A stretch of DNA of 6,327 bases from Candidatus Aenigmatarchaeota archaeon (GTDB lineage: Archaea > Aenigmatarchaeota > Aenigmatarchaeia > Aenigmatarchaeales > Aenigmatarchaeaceae). The position numbers were made by a program, and so were the translations under genes. Below, piece by piece: positions 1-5,103 of this stretch (positions are counted from its first letter, which is position 1; each line of letters starts with the position of its first letter). The notes below the pieces were generated by a model. That model was not told where the DNA came from. It searched no databases and was given only the letters and a program-made list of their open reading frames with translations. Location of the stretch: NCBI GenBank assembly GCA_028715225.1, contig JAQUSH010000037.1, positions 1 through 6,327 of the forward strand, read 5' to 3'.

Positions 1-54
1 AAATACTTAAAAGTAGACGAAGATAAAATATTAGAAAAAATTAAATCGGATTGA
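1..54 (+). CDS. C-terminal end of an unidentified protein (partial)
   Basis: Frame 1 is open from the first base to a TGA at 52-54 and encodes KYLKVDEDKILEKIKSD. The residues are charged and lysine-rich with an amphipathic pattern, as expected of a helical protein tail. The gene begins outside the window and no function can be assigned. It converges on the minus-strand zinc-finger gene, with 23 bp between the two stop codons. That gap is T-rich on the plus strand (TTTTATTTCCTT, 55-66), which suits archaeal termination. Seventeen codons is a short open run, so a chance reading frame is possible. Confidence 0.5.
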   Translation, partial: KYLKVDEDKILEKIKSD

Positions 55-77
55 TTTTATTTCCTTAAACTAACGTC

Positions 78-230
78 TTAAAATTTCTTGTGTTTCTGGA
101 AACAATCTCGGCAAAAAACTGGTCTGTCACCTGAAGGTTTGAAAGGAACTTCGCATTCCTGTTTACATTCAGAACAAACTGCTTTATGCATTTCTCTAGG
201 CTTACCGAAGCCTCCTCTATTAAATGCCAT
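78..230 (-). CDS. Small CxxC-x17-CxxC zinc-binding protein
   Basis: This 50-aa protein begins MAFNRGGFGKPREMHKAVC and has two CxxC knuckles, C19-SE-C22 and C40-RD-C43, separated by exactly 17 residues. Between them lies VPFKPSGDRPVFC, the signature of the known CxxC-x17-CxxC domain family of small predicted zinc-ribbon proteins seen in archaea and in candidate-phylum bacteria. Four cysteines probably bind one Zn(II). The glycine/arginine-rich N-terminus and lysine-rich C-terminus (QKHKKF) suggest nucleic-acid contact, but this is inference and the molecular role of the family is unknown. The ATG at 228-230 is the only start that gives the whole domain. The gene stands alone, converging with the preceding gene and diverging from the 255-aa gene. 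Family membership is clear; function is not. Confidence 0.85.
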   Translation of the reverse strand: MAFNRGGFGKPREMHKAVCSECKQECEVPFKPSGDRPVFCRDCFQKHKKF

Positions 231-249
231 TTATTCACCATTTTACTTA

Positions 250-257
250 GTTATACT
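250..257 (-). promoter_or_regulatory. Possible TATA element of the zinc-finger gene
   Basis: On the minus strand this reads AGTATAAC, centred about 24 nt upstream of the ATG at 230. That is close to the spacing seen for the other genes here and implies a transcript with almost no leader. The match to the archaeal TATA consensus is only moderate. Confidence 0.4.
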
Positions 258-304
258 CAAGAAATAACTCTCTCGTACACTAAAATTTAATATCTTTTAT
301 AAGT

Positions 305-312
305 ATTTAAAG
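305..312 (+). promoter_or_regulatory. TATA box of the 255-aa gene
   Basis: ATTTAAAG is centred about 25 nt upstream of the ATG at 334, which predicts initiation at or next to the start codon. A second good TATA-like sequence, TTTATAAG (296-303), lies just upstream and would give a leader of roughly 8 nt. Either could be used. No Shine-Dalgarno sequence precedes the ATG, which fits leaderless translation. Confidence 0.6.
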
Positions 313-333
313 ATTTAATTTTGAATTTATTAT

Positions 334-1101
334 ATGGAAACAACTAAAATCATCTTAAACAACTGGAAAAAGGTACATCCAGGATTAAAAAGATTAGATT
401 ATAAACCGAATCAAAAAGATTTTATCTTTTACAATAAACTATTCGAACAGATTAAAAAATCATATGATGACATTGGAACAAAATTTTTATATGAAGAAAT
501 GGAATCTCTCCAAAGGTGTCCAAATAATGATTTTGAAGAATTTTTTGAAGTCATCAAGTGGTTAAAGGGGCATACTTTTGACCAGCTTGATAATTTTCCG
601 ATAACTAATATCCGAGATTTAACCAATAAAAAATACGTCCTTGATTATCCGGAAGAAGAAAAAAATAGTATATTAAACAATTATACTGACACCCACGAAT
701 ATCATGCTCTCGATACTTTAGCTTGCTTTGCTAGGAACATTGCTGATATTTTGGATGAATTTGCCAATGAAGATGTTTTATCAGAACATAAACCAATCTG
801 CAACGTCTTCACATCATCATCTATAAATCGTTCAAACAAATGTGCGGATGCATCCTATGACAGGATTGCAAGACAAAATATAGCAAATGAAAGCGGAACC
901 ATACTTGGAACTTTTGTTTATCCACTAAGAACGTATGCGGTATATCTCAAAAATGATATAGTTGGTAATCTACTTGAATCGGTTATTAATAACCAAAGGA
1001 ATTTACGGTGTATACCAACTGATAGAATAAAGGAGCTTAAACAAATAATGAAATTGCAACCCAAGAAAACTTCTTATTTACCATGTGTGGGATCAGTATA
1101 A
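334..1101 (+). CDS. Hypothetical protein, 255 aa, unrecognised
   Basis: I do not recognise a family. The protein is soluble, with no signal peptide or membrane segment. The N-terminal third is rich in Lys, Asp and aromatic residues and looks helical (NNWKKVHPGLKRL, then FEEFFEVIKWLKGH near residues 67-80). The middle has the hydrophobic/acidic stretch HEYHALDTLACFARN followed by IADILDEFANED (about residues 121-147). The C-terminal third has a likely strand pair GTILGTFVYPLRTYAVYL (about 188-205) and a basic helix near the end. Six cysteines are scattered with no metal-ligand spacing. The ATG at 334 is supported by TATA elements at the right distance. The gene interrupts no obvious operon and lies just upstream of the promoter of the KH-top6 operon. 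Like the endonuclease gene at 4386-5003 it looks accessory rather than core. Its long open frame and leaderless promoter make it a believable gene. Confidence 0.75.
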   Translation: METTKIILNNWKKVHPGLKRLDYKPNQKDFIFYNKLFEQIKKSYDDIGTKFLYEEMESLQRCPNNDFEEFFEVIKWLKGHTFDQLDNFPITNIRDLTNKKYVLDYPEEEKNSILNNYTDTHEYHALDTLACFARNIADILDEFANEDVLSEHKPICNVFTSSSINRSNKCADASYDRIARQNIANESGTILGTFVYPLRTYAVYLKNDIVGNLLESVINNQRNLRCIPTDRIKELKQIMKLQPKKTSYLPCVGSV

Positions 1102-1128
1102 TATGTTACAAATCCATACAAAGTAAGG

Positions 1129-1135
1129 TTTAAAT
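1129..1135 (+). promoter_or_regulatory. TATA box of the KH-top6B-top6A operon
   Basis: TTTAAAT is preceded by the purine-rich TAAGG, a possible BRE, and is centred 27 nt before the ATG at 1159. Transcription should start at or within a base or two of the start codon. No other promoter-like sequence was seen before top6B or top6A, whose starts are inside the preceding genes, so the three genes are probably one transcript. Confidence 0.65.
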
Positions 1136-1158
1136 GATTCCAACAGAGGATATGTAAT

Positions 1159-1635
1159 ATGATAGAATCTATTCTAATTCCTAAAGATCGGTTAGGCGTG
1201 ATAAAATCAAGGAAAACACGTGAAGAGATAGAGAAAACACTAGAAGTTAAGCTGACTTTCGAAGGAAATACTGTCTTAATAGACGGCGAAGGACTGCAAA
1301 CATACCTAGCTAAGAACATCGCTAAAGCAATAGGACGAGGTTTCTCACCGCCACGCGCGTTTAGACTGTTTGATGAGAACCAGCAACTAGAGATTATAGA
1401 ATTAGAATTCACCGATAATAGGACCAATCGGATAAAATCAAGGGTTATAGGTGCAAACGGTAAAACTCGCAGTGAAATGGAAAAATATACTAAAGCAGCG
1501 ATATCTATTTATGGTAGGACAATATCAATAATAGGTACTCACCAAGAAATAGAAAACGCAAAAGAAGCAATAAAAATGATTATAAACGGATCTGAGCATA
1601 AAACGGTGTATGATTTTTTGAGGAGACTTAAATGA
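1159..1635 (+). CDS. Pno1/Dim2-like KH-domain RNA-binding protein
   Basis: This 158-aa protein has the architecture of archaeal Dim2/Pno1, a two-KH protein that binds the 3' end region of small-subunit rRNA and works with Nob1 in ribosome maturation (family knowledge). It opens with IPKDRLGV (7-14), the usual start of KH1. The linker carries the characteristic AIGRGFSPPRAFRLF (57-71). KH2 has an intact GxxG loop, VIGANGKTR, with G98 and G101. KH1 is odd: where relatives have a GxxG loop followed by an EIE-type helix, this protein reads GVIKSRKTREEIE (13-25), about two residues shorter and without the glycines, so KH1 probably serves structure or protein contacts. The start is fixed by the TATA box and by homology. 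The stop overlaps the top6B start by 4 nt, as in a coupled operon. The neighbourhood KH-top6B-top6A is a recurrent archaeal arrangement. Confidence 0.92.
   Translation: MIESILIPKDRLGVIKSRKTREEIEKTLEVKLTFEGNTVLIDGEGLQTYLAKNIAKAIGRGFSPPRAFRLFDENQQLEIIELEFTDNRTNRIKSRVIGANGKTRSEMEKYTKAAISIYGRTISIIGTHQEIENAKEAIKMIINGSEHKTVYDFLRRLK
1620..1625 (+). promoter_or_regulatory. Shine-Dalgarno sequence for top6B
   Basis: GAGGAG ends 6 nt before the ATG at 1632 and is complementary to the CCUCC-type 3' end of archaeal 16S rRNA. It lies inside the last codons of the KH gene. It supports the 1632 start and reinitiation on a shared mRNA, in contrast to the leaderless first genes of the window. Confidence 0.65.
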
Positions 1636-3236
1636 AATCAGAAGTAAAGACAGCAGAGCAGCTAGCAAAGGAACAACGTGAAATATCTGTAGCTGAATTC
1701 TTTGAAAAGAACCGTCACTTACTTGGTTTTGACAATCCTATGAAAGCATTGATGATTGCTGTCAAAGAGATGGTTGATAATTCTTTAGATGCATGCCAGG
1801 AAGCTGGAATACTTCCTGAAATTACCATTAAAATACGCGAGTTGAGTGAAGATAGAGCACGTGTATCAGTTGAGGATAACGGTCCAGGTATTGTCAAAGA
1901 ACAAATACCAAGAGTATTTGGTAAATTACTTTACGGATCAAAATTCTACAAGATGCGACAAGGACGTGGTCAACAAGGTATCGGTGTATCAGCTGCTTTA
2001 TTATATTCACAACTAACAACTGGAAAACCAGCTATCGTAATATCTAGAACAGCAAAAGGAAAACCAGCCCATGAGATGCATATCAGAATCGATACAAGCA
2101 AAAACGAGCCAGAAGTCATAAAAGATGAGAAATTCGAGGGAAACTTCAATGATCATGGTACTTATGTAGAGATGGAGATGGAAGGAAAATACAGGAAAGG
2201 CGATCGTTCTGTCGACGAATTTATCAGACAGACTGCAATCGCTAATCCATTTGCCAAATTAGTCTATCATGTTAACGGTGAAAAAGTAACATACTCAAGA
2301 ATAATCGAACAACTGCCAAAGGAAGCTAAACAGATTAAACCGCATCCTCAGGGAGTTGAGATGGGTGTATTTGAAAAAATGATTAAGATGACAAAGGGTA
2401 GAACAATAGCAGGATTCTTGTCAGGAGATTTCACAAGAGTCGGACCAAATACAGCTAAAGATATTTTAAAATTAGCTAAAGTCAATCCAAACACAAAACC
2501 AGATAAAATCACCCGAGAGGAAATGGAGAAAATCTGGAGGAATCTGCAGAAAGCTAAACTGATGAAACCACCAATGGATTGTCTGTCACCGATAGGCGGA
2601 GATGTTCTAGAGAAATCACTGAAAAAAGATGTTGGTGTAGATTTCACTGCAGCGATTACAAGATCACCGGACGTTTATCGTGGAATGCCTTTCCAGGTTG
2701 AAGTATGCATCGGTTACGGTGGAAAATTAGATCCAGCTGGTTCAGCTCAGATTATGCGTTTTGCTAACCGCGTTCCATTATTATACCAGGGATCTTCATG
2801 CGCAATAACAAAAGCAGTTCAGGATATTGCCTGGAAATCCTATCATATAGAACATCAGAATAACAATCCGACCGGTCCTTTAGTTATAGTAGTTCACATG
2901 GCTTCAGTTTGGATCCCTTATACATCCGAGTCAAAAGAGGCTATAGATCCATACGACGAGATAGAAAAAGAAATCAAACTAGCAAAACAAGATTGCGCTA
3001 GAAAGCTAAAAACATATTTAGCTGGCCAGCATCGTAGAATGCTAGAAGGCAAAAGAAAAGGATTATTTGAAAAATATCTACCTGAAATAGCAAATAACCT
3101 ATCATTATTAAGCGGAGAAAAAGATGCAGAAATCAGAAAACACTTGGAAAAACTTTTAAGCAAAGGAGTAGTTGACGAGAGTGAAAATGGTGAAAGCGAA
3201 GGAGAAATTAAATCAACTGGGGAAGAGTCTAGTTGA
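1632..3236 (+). CDS. top6B: DNA topoisomerase VI subunit B (ATPase)
   Basis: Top6B is the ATP-operated clamp of topoisomerase VI, a type IIB enzyme that passes one duplex through a double-strand break made by Top6A to relax and decatenate DNA. The 534 aa match the family's usual length. The N-terminal GHKL ATPase fold shows the N-box KEMVDNSLDAC (E46, N50), the EDNGPGI motif (D82, G84, G86), and the ATP-lid glycine loop GRGQQGIG (111-118). A helix-two-turn-helix region follows (about 255-322, including GFLSGDFTRVGPNTAKDIL). The transducer domain (about 330-480) contains ASVWIPYTSESKEAI, whose K435 is the likely switch lysine that reaches the ATP gamma-phosphate. The tail is acidic and serine-rich (ESENGESEGE). 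The start overlaps the KH gene by ATGA and has a good Shine-Dalgarno sequence. The 3' end overlaps top6A by about 50 nt. No damage is visible. Confidence 0.97.
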   Translation: MKSEVKTAEQLAKEQREISVAEFFEKNRHLLGFDNPMKALMIAVKEMVDNSLDACQEAGILPEITIKIRELSEDRARVSVEDNGPGIVKEQIPRVFGKLLYGSKFYKMRQGRGQQGIGVSAALLYSQLTTGKPAIVISRTAKGKPAHEMHIRIDTSKNEPEVIKDEKFEGNFNDHGTYVEMEMEGKYRKGDRSVDEFIRQTAIANPFAKLVYHVNGEKVTYSRIIEQLPKEAKQIKPHPQGVEMGVFEKMIKMTKGRTIAGFLSGDFTRVGPNTAKDILKLAKVNPNTKPDKITREEMEKIWRNLQKAKLMKPPMDCLSPIGGDVLEKSLKKDVGVDFTAAITRSPDVYRGMPFQVEVCIGYGGKLDPAGSAQIMRFANRVPLLYQGSSCAITKAVQDIAWKSYHIEHQNNNPTGPLVIVVHMASVWIPYTSESKEAIDPYDEIEKEIKLAKQDCARKLKTYLAGQHRRMLEGKRKGLFEKYLPEIANNLSLLSGEKDAEIRKHLEKLLSKGVVDESENGESEGEIKSTGEESS

Positions 3237-4260
3237 ACAGGCCAAGAAAGGCGAAAATCCTAACATGGATATACCGATAAGAGCTTTGTCTAACGTCACG
3301 TATGATCAGAAAAAAAGAATGATCATGATGGGTAACAAGAGCTCGAAGCGTTATCTGTTTAATGTTGCTCATATTAAAAAATTCTTACAAACTACAGAGA
3401 TTGCAGCGAACGTTCAAAAACTATTAGTTGCTGGCAAACACGTTTCGCTGAGACAGGCTTTCTATATGATGCGTAGAACTATACCTGGCACGCAGATCGA
3501 CGTTGTTGAAGAACAGGAAGAATCTAACAAAGCTGTCGAAGATTTGGAACTCGTCAGAGGTTTCTCACGAGAAGAGTTGAACATTAATGCTAACAAAAAC
3601 GGATCAGCTGCTGGTAAAATCATAATCAAAGACAAAGGCGACATAATCGACTGGTCTAAATTAGGATCAGGTGGTTGGGCTATTCCTTCAAACACAGAAG
3701 ATATTGAATTCAAGAAAGTTGATGCGAAGTTCGTTATCTACATGGAAAAAGCAGCTATCTGGGAAAGACTCCACGAAGATAGAGTATGGGATAAATTAAA
3801 TTGCATTATAATTTCATCACAGGGTCAGGCAACAAGAGGTATACGAAGACTGCTACGAAGATTAAACGACGAGTACAAACTGCCGATATACATCTTAGTT
3901 GATAACGATCCATGGGGATATTACATCTATTCAGTTTTGAAATACGGTTCTATCGCTCTAGCCAACATATCTGAGAAATTAGCTATACCTAGTGCAAGAT
4001 TAATCGGTTTGACATGTGAAGATGTAAACAAATACGGATTAAAAAAATATTTGATCAAATTCCAGAAAGTTGATGAATCACGTTTAAACCAGATAAAGAA
4101 TTATGAATGGTTCCAGTCAAAAGACTGGCAGCGCGAACTAAAAGAAATGAAAGACCAGAAAGGTAAAGTCGAGTTAGATGCTTTAGTAGCGAAAGGCGTT
4201 ACATTCATATCAGATGTCTATTTACCTGAGAAATTAAAGAGCAAGGCTTTCTTAGACTAA
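3187..4260 (+). CDS. top6A: DNA topoisomerase VI subunit A (DNA-cleaving, Spo11-like)
   Basis: Top6A makes the transient double-strand break with 2-nt 5' overhangs and is the archaeal relative of Spo11. Numbered from the ATG at 3187 (357 aa), the winged-helix/CAP domain has the nucleophile Y93 in SLRQAFYMMRR. The Toprim domain has the metal-binding E187 in YMEKAAIWERL and the acidic pair D239/D241 in LVDNDPWGYYIY, with GQATRG between them. These positions agree with Methanocaldococcus-type Top6A. The ATG at 3187 is chosen because MVKAKEKLNQLGKSLVEQ aligns with the usual N-terminus. The frame is open further upstream to a TTG at 3172 and a GTG at 3181, which cannot be excluded. There is a 50-nt overlap with top6B and no clear Shine-Dalgarno sequence, which suggests translational coupling and balanced production of the A2B2 holoenzyme. 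The length is normal and the catalytic residues are complete. Confidence 0.96.
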   Translation: MVKAKEKLNQLGKSLVEQAKKGENPNMDIPIRALSNVTYDQKKRMIMMGNKSSKRYLFNVAHIKKFLQTTEIAANVQKLLVAGKHVSLRQAFYMMRRTIPGTQIDVVEEQEESNKAVEDLELVRGFSREELNINANKNGSAAGKIIIKDKGDIIDWSKLGSGGWAIPSNTEDIEFKKVDAKFVIYMEKAAIWERLHEDRVWDKLNCIIISSQGQATRGIRRLLRRLNDEYKLPIYILVDNDPWGYYIYSVLKYGSIALANISEKLAIPSARLIGLTCEDVNKYGLKKYLIKFQKVDESRLNQIKNYEWFQSKDWQRELKEMKDQKGKVELDALVAKGVTFISDVYLPEKLKSKAFLD

Positions 4261-4261
4261 A

Positions 4262-4270
4262 TTTATAAAT
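4262..4270 (+). promoter_or_regulatory. TATA box of tRNA-Phe
   Basis: TTTATAAAT begins 1 nt after the top6A stop codon and is centred 28 nt before the first base of the tRNA. This is a strong archaeal TATA match, giving the tRNA its own promoter and a very short 5' leader. Confidence 0.75.
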
Positions 4271-4353
4271 CTTAGAATTCTATGATAGACTACGAGGTTG
4301 TAGATCAGCCCGGGAGATCGCTGCCCTGAAGAGGCAGTTGCCGCGTGTTCAAA

Positions 4354-4385
4354 AAGAGGCTAGTCAAAATCTGACCTCTTGAGTG
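4354..4385 (+). other. tRNA-Phe intron, 32 nt, at position 59/60 (BHB spliced)
   Basis: The exon-intron junctions form an ideal hBHBh' motif. The outer helix is the T stem GCGTG/CACGC. The central four pairs are TTCA (4348-4351) with TGAG (4380-4383, one U-G wobble). The two 3-nt bulges are AAA (4352-4354) and TGT (4384-4386). The inner helix is AGAGG (4355-4359) with CCTCT (4375-4379). Cutting after the second base of each bulge, as archaeal EndA does, removes exactly 32 nt and restores the standard 7-base T loop TTCAAAT. Introns outside position 37/38 are known mainly from Thermoproteales and a few other archaea, so this is an unusual site. Confidence 0.93.
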
Positions 4386-5003
4386 TCACGCCAACCTCAC
4401 CAATTTTTCTTCCATCCTAACTATTTTTTCTGGGTGTAAGAATCCGATTTTATTATCATATATCTTCAAAAATTCTTTAGGAATAACTAATACCCAAAAA
4501 CTGTTGTTAGAATTTTTATTTTTGTAAGGACCTCTTATTTTTGATTTGATTTCTAATCGACTAAGAAGTCGACAAATCTGATTAAGACCGAAAATATTTA
4601 TTGACGATACCTTTATTTCGTATCTATCTTTAGAAACGCATGCTTCATCATCAAAGTATGCCCTAATCCAATTAACTACGATACTATCTTTAGCATTAAA
4701 AATAAAATCGGGAATAAACCAATTATAAGAGCTCTTAAATGGTATTTCTAGATTTTGAATTATATGCTTTGTTCCACTTACCCTTACTTCGATATATTTT
4801 TTTCGATACTGTGACTTTCTATTGAAAGCTATCTTAAAATCATCAATAAATTCACTTATCAGTTCTGGACACGAATTATAATATAAAATCGTCCAATCAT
4901 TTCTGACACGATGGTTTCGTTTATATCTTGAAATGTAAATAGAACCATCACCACATATATGAGCGTGTATTCTCGCAATTTCTGGTGTAATATGAAAATC
5001 CAT
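4386..5003 (-). CDS. Two-motif LAGLIDADG homing endonuclease, free-standing
   Basis: This 205-aa protein has two LAGLIDADG-type helices about 100 residues apart, as in monomeric homing endonucleases. The first is IARIHAHICGDGSI with acidic D19. The second is NWIRAYFDDEACV, where E120 occupies the second acidic position. Both metal-binding acids are present, although glycines usual in these helices are replaced by Ala (A14, A115, A121), so activity is likely but not assured. The intervening region is rich in Tyr, Lys and Ser, typical of the DNA-binding sheets. The gene is convergent with tRNA-Phe and not inside its intron. Its last codons (LVRLA and TGA) are the antisense of the tRNA 3' exon, and the TGA ends at the 3' splice junction. 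It is bracketed by 10-bp direct repeats of the tRNA 3' end. It could cut this tRNA locus in uninvaded genomes (inference) or could be a domesticated DNA-binding protein. Confidence 0.85.
   Translation of the reverse strand: MDFHITPEIARIHAHICGDGSIYISRYKRNHRVRNDWTILYYNSCPELISEFIDDFKIAFNRKSQYRKKYIEVRVSGTKHIIQNLEIPFKSSYNWFIPDFIFNAKDSIVVNWIRAYFDDEACVSKDRYEIKVSSINIFGLNQICRLLSRLEIKSKIRGPYKNKNSNNSFWVLVIPKEFLKIYDNKIGFLHPEKIVRMEEKLVRLA
4393..4402 (+). repeat. Direct repeat copy 1 (tRNA-Phe 3' end)
   Basis: AACCTCACCA forms the 3' side of the acceptor stem, the discriminator base and CCA. An exact copy lies at 5059-5068. Identity stops at both edges (C before and A after here; T before and T after in the other copy). 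Confidence 0.8.
4404..4408 (+). terminator. T-run terminator after tRNA-Phe
   Basis: TTTTT begins two bases after the encoded CCA, followed by C and T-rich sequence. An intrinsic oligo-T signal at this place is the normal archaeal way to end a tRNA transcript, although here it lies within the antisense strand of the endonuclease gene. Confidence 0.55.
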
Positions 5004-5023
5004 AATAAATGAACAAAAATATC

Positions 5024-5034
5024 TTTAGTATAAG
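5024..5034 (-). promoter_or_regulatory. Possible TATA element of the endonuclease gene
   Basis: On the minus strand this reads CTTATACTAAA. The TATAC core is centred about 27 nt before the ATG at 5003, matching the leaderless spacing of the host genes. If real, the endonuclease is transcribed from its own promoter inside the bracketed segment. Confidence 0.5.
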
Positions 5035-5041
5035 CCTCGTT

Positions 5042-5055
5042 TACCCATGTGGGTA
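5042..5055. promoter_or_regulatory. Palindrome between the endonuclease and amzA promoters
   Basis: TACCCA and TGGGTA form perfect 6-bp inverted arms around a central TG. One base further out on the left and three bases on the right, TTTAC and GTAAA can also pair. The site lies immediately upstream of the endonuclease TATA element and just before the second direct repeat. It could be a regulator-binding site for either divergent gene, or a junction feature of the element. No function is shown. Confidence 0.4.
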
Positions 5056-5058
5056 GTA

Positions 5059-5068
5059 AACCTCACCA
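5059..5068 (+). repeat. Direct repeat copy 2 (tRNA-Phe 3' fragment)
   Basis: AACCTCACCA is identical to bases 4393-4402 of the tRNA gene, including the encoded CCA, but no tRNA body precedes it. It is preceded by AGTA and followed by TATTCC. It is C-rich in an otherwise AT-rich spacer, which makes a chance match less likely. It may be the displaced original 3' end of the tRNA gene. Confidence 0.7.
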
Positions 5069-5073
5069 TATTC

Positions 5074-5081
5074 CTTTTAAT
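5074..5081 (+). promoter_or_regulatory. Probable TATA element of amzA
   Basis: CTTTTAAT is centred about 26 nt upstream of the ATG at 5104, giving a leaderless transcript. It begins only 6 bp beyond the second direct repeat, so any insertion event left this promoter intact. Confidence 0.5.
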
Positions 5082-5103
5082 TCTTTAACGTCCAATTATT
5101 ATT

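Larger units (their letters stand above)
4294..4402 (+). tRNA. tRNA-Phe (GAA) with T-loop intron and encoded CCA
   Basis: All arms fold. The acceptor is GAGGTTG (4294-4300) with CAACCTC (4392-4398), seven Watson-Crick pairs. The D stem GATC/GATC encloses AGCCCGGGA. The anticodon stem CTGCC/GGCAG encloses CTGAAGA, giving anticodon GAA at 4328-4330 followed by G37, as expected for tRNA-Phe. The variable loop is TTGCC. The T stem GCGTG (4343-4347) pairs with CACGC (4387-4391). The discriminator is A4399 and CCA is encoded at 4400-4402. The gene becomes a normal tRNA only if 4354-4385 is removed, which leaves the T loop TTCAAAT and a 77-nt mature molecule including CCA. The minus-strand endonuclease gene overlaps the whole 3' exon. 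Confidence 0.95.
4403..5068. mobile_element. Candidate 666-bp tRNA-integrated mini-element carrying only a homing endonuclease
   Basis: The segment between and including one copy of AACCTCACCA contains nothing but the LAGLIDADG gene, its promoter and a short palindrome. It begins at the last base of the tRNA CCA and ends with a second copy of the tRNA 3' end. This is the layout left by elements that insert at tRNA 3' ends and rebuild the gene, with an intact tRNA on one side and a short tRNA fragment on the other. No integrase is present and the repeat is shorter than typical att cores, so insertion by endonuclease-driven repair or a chance repeat are alternatives. Confidence 0.45.

Noticed and set aside
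1078..1091. TTTACCATGTGTGG near the end of the 255-aa gene resembles TTTACCCATGTGGG at 5040-5053
   Set aside because: The match needs gaps, covers little more than ten bases and has no repeat of tRNA sequence beside it, so chance is the simplest explanation.
1074..1427. 117-aa minus-strand open frame over the start of the KH gene
   Set aside because: It is antisense to a clear KH protein and its own promoter, has a Ser-rich composition typical of shadow frames, and shows no family motif.
2348..3163. Minus-strand open frames inside top6B (2348-2647, 2918-3163), with similar ones at 429-626, 1715-1897 and 3462-3713
   Set aside because: All are antisense shadows of well-supported plus-strand genes, with Ser/Phe/Ile-rich, domain-free translations.
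3172..3186. TTG start for top6A at 3172
   Set aside because: The five extra residues (MTRVK) are not needed by the family alignment, and the ATG at 3187 gives the expected N-terminus. Kept only as an alternative.
4355..4379. AGAGG...CCTCT hairpin read as a transcription terminator
   Set aside because: It lies inside the tRNA gene, is needed as the inner helix of the BHB, and the real tRNA 3' end with CCA and an oligo-T run follows it.
4354..5003. The endonuclease as an intron-encoded gene of the tRNA intron
   Set aside because: The intron is only 32 nt and ends at 4385; the endonuclease gene lies outside it, on the opposite strand and beyond the 3' splice site.
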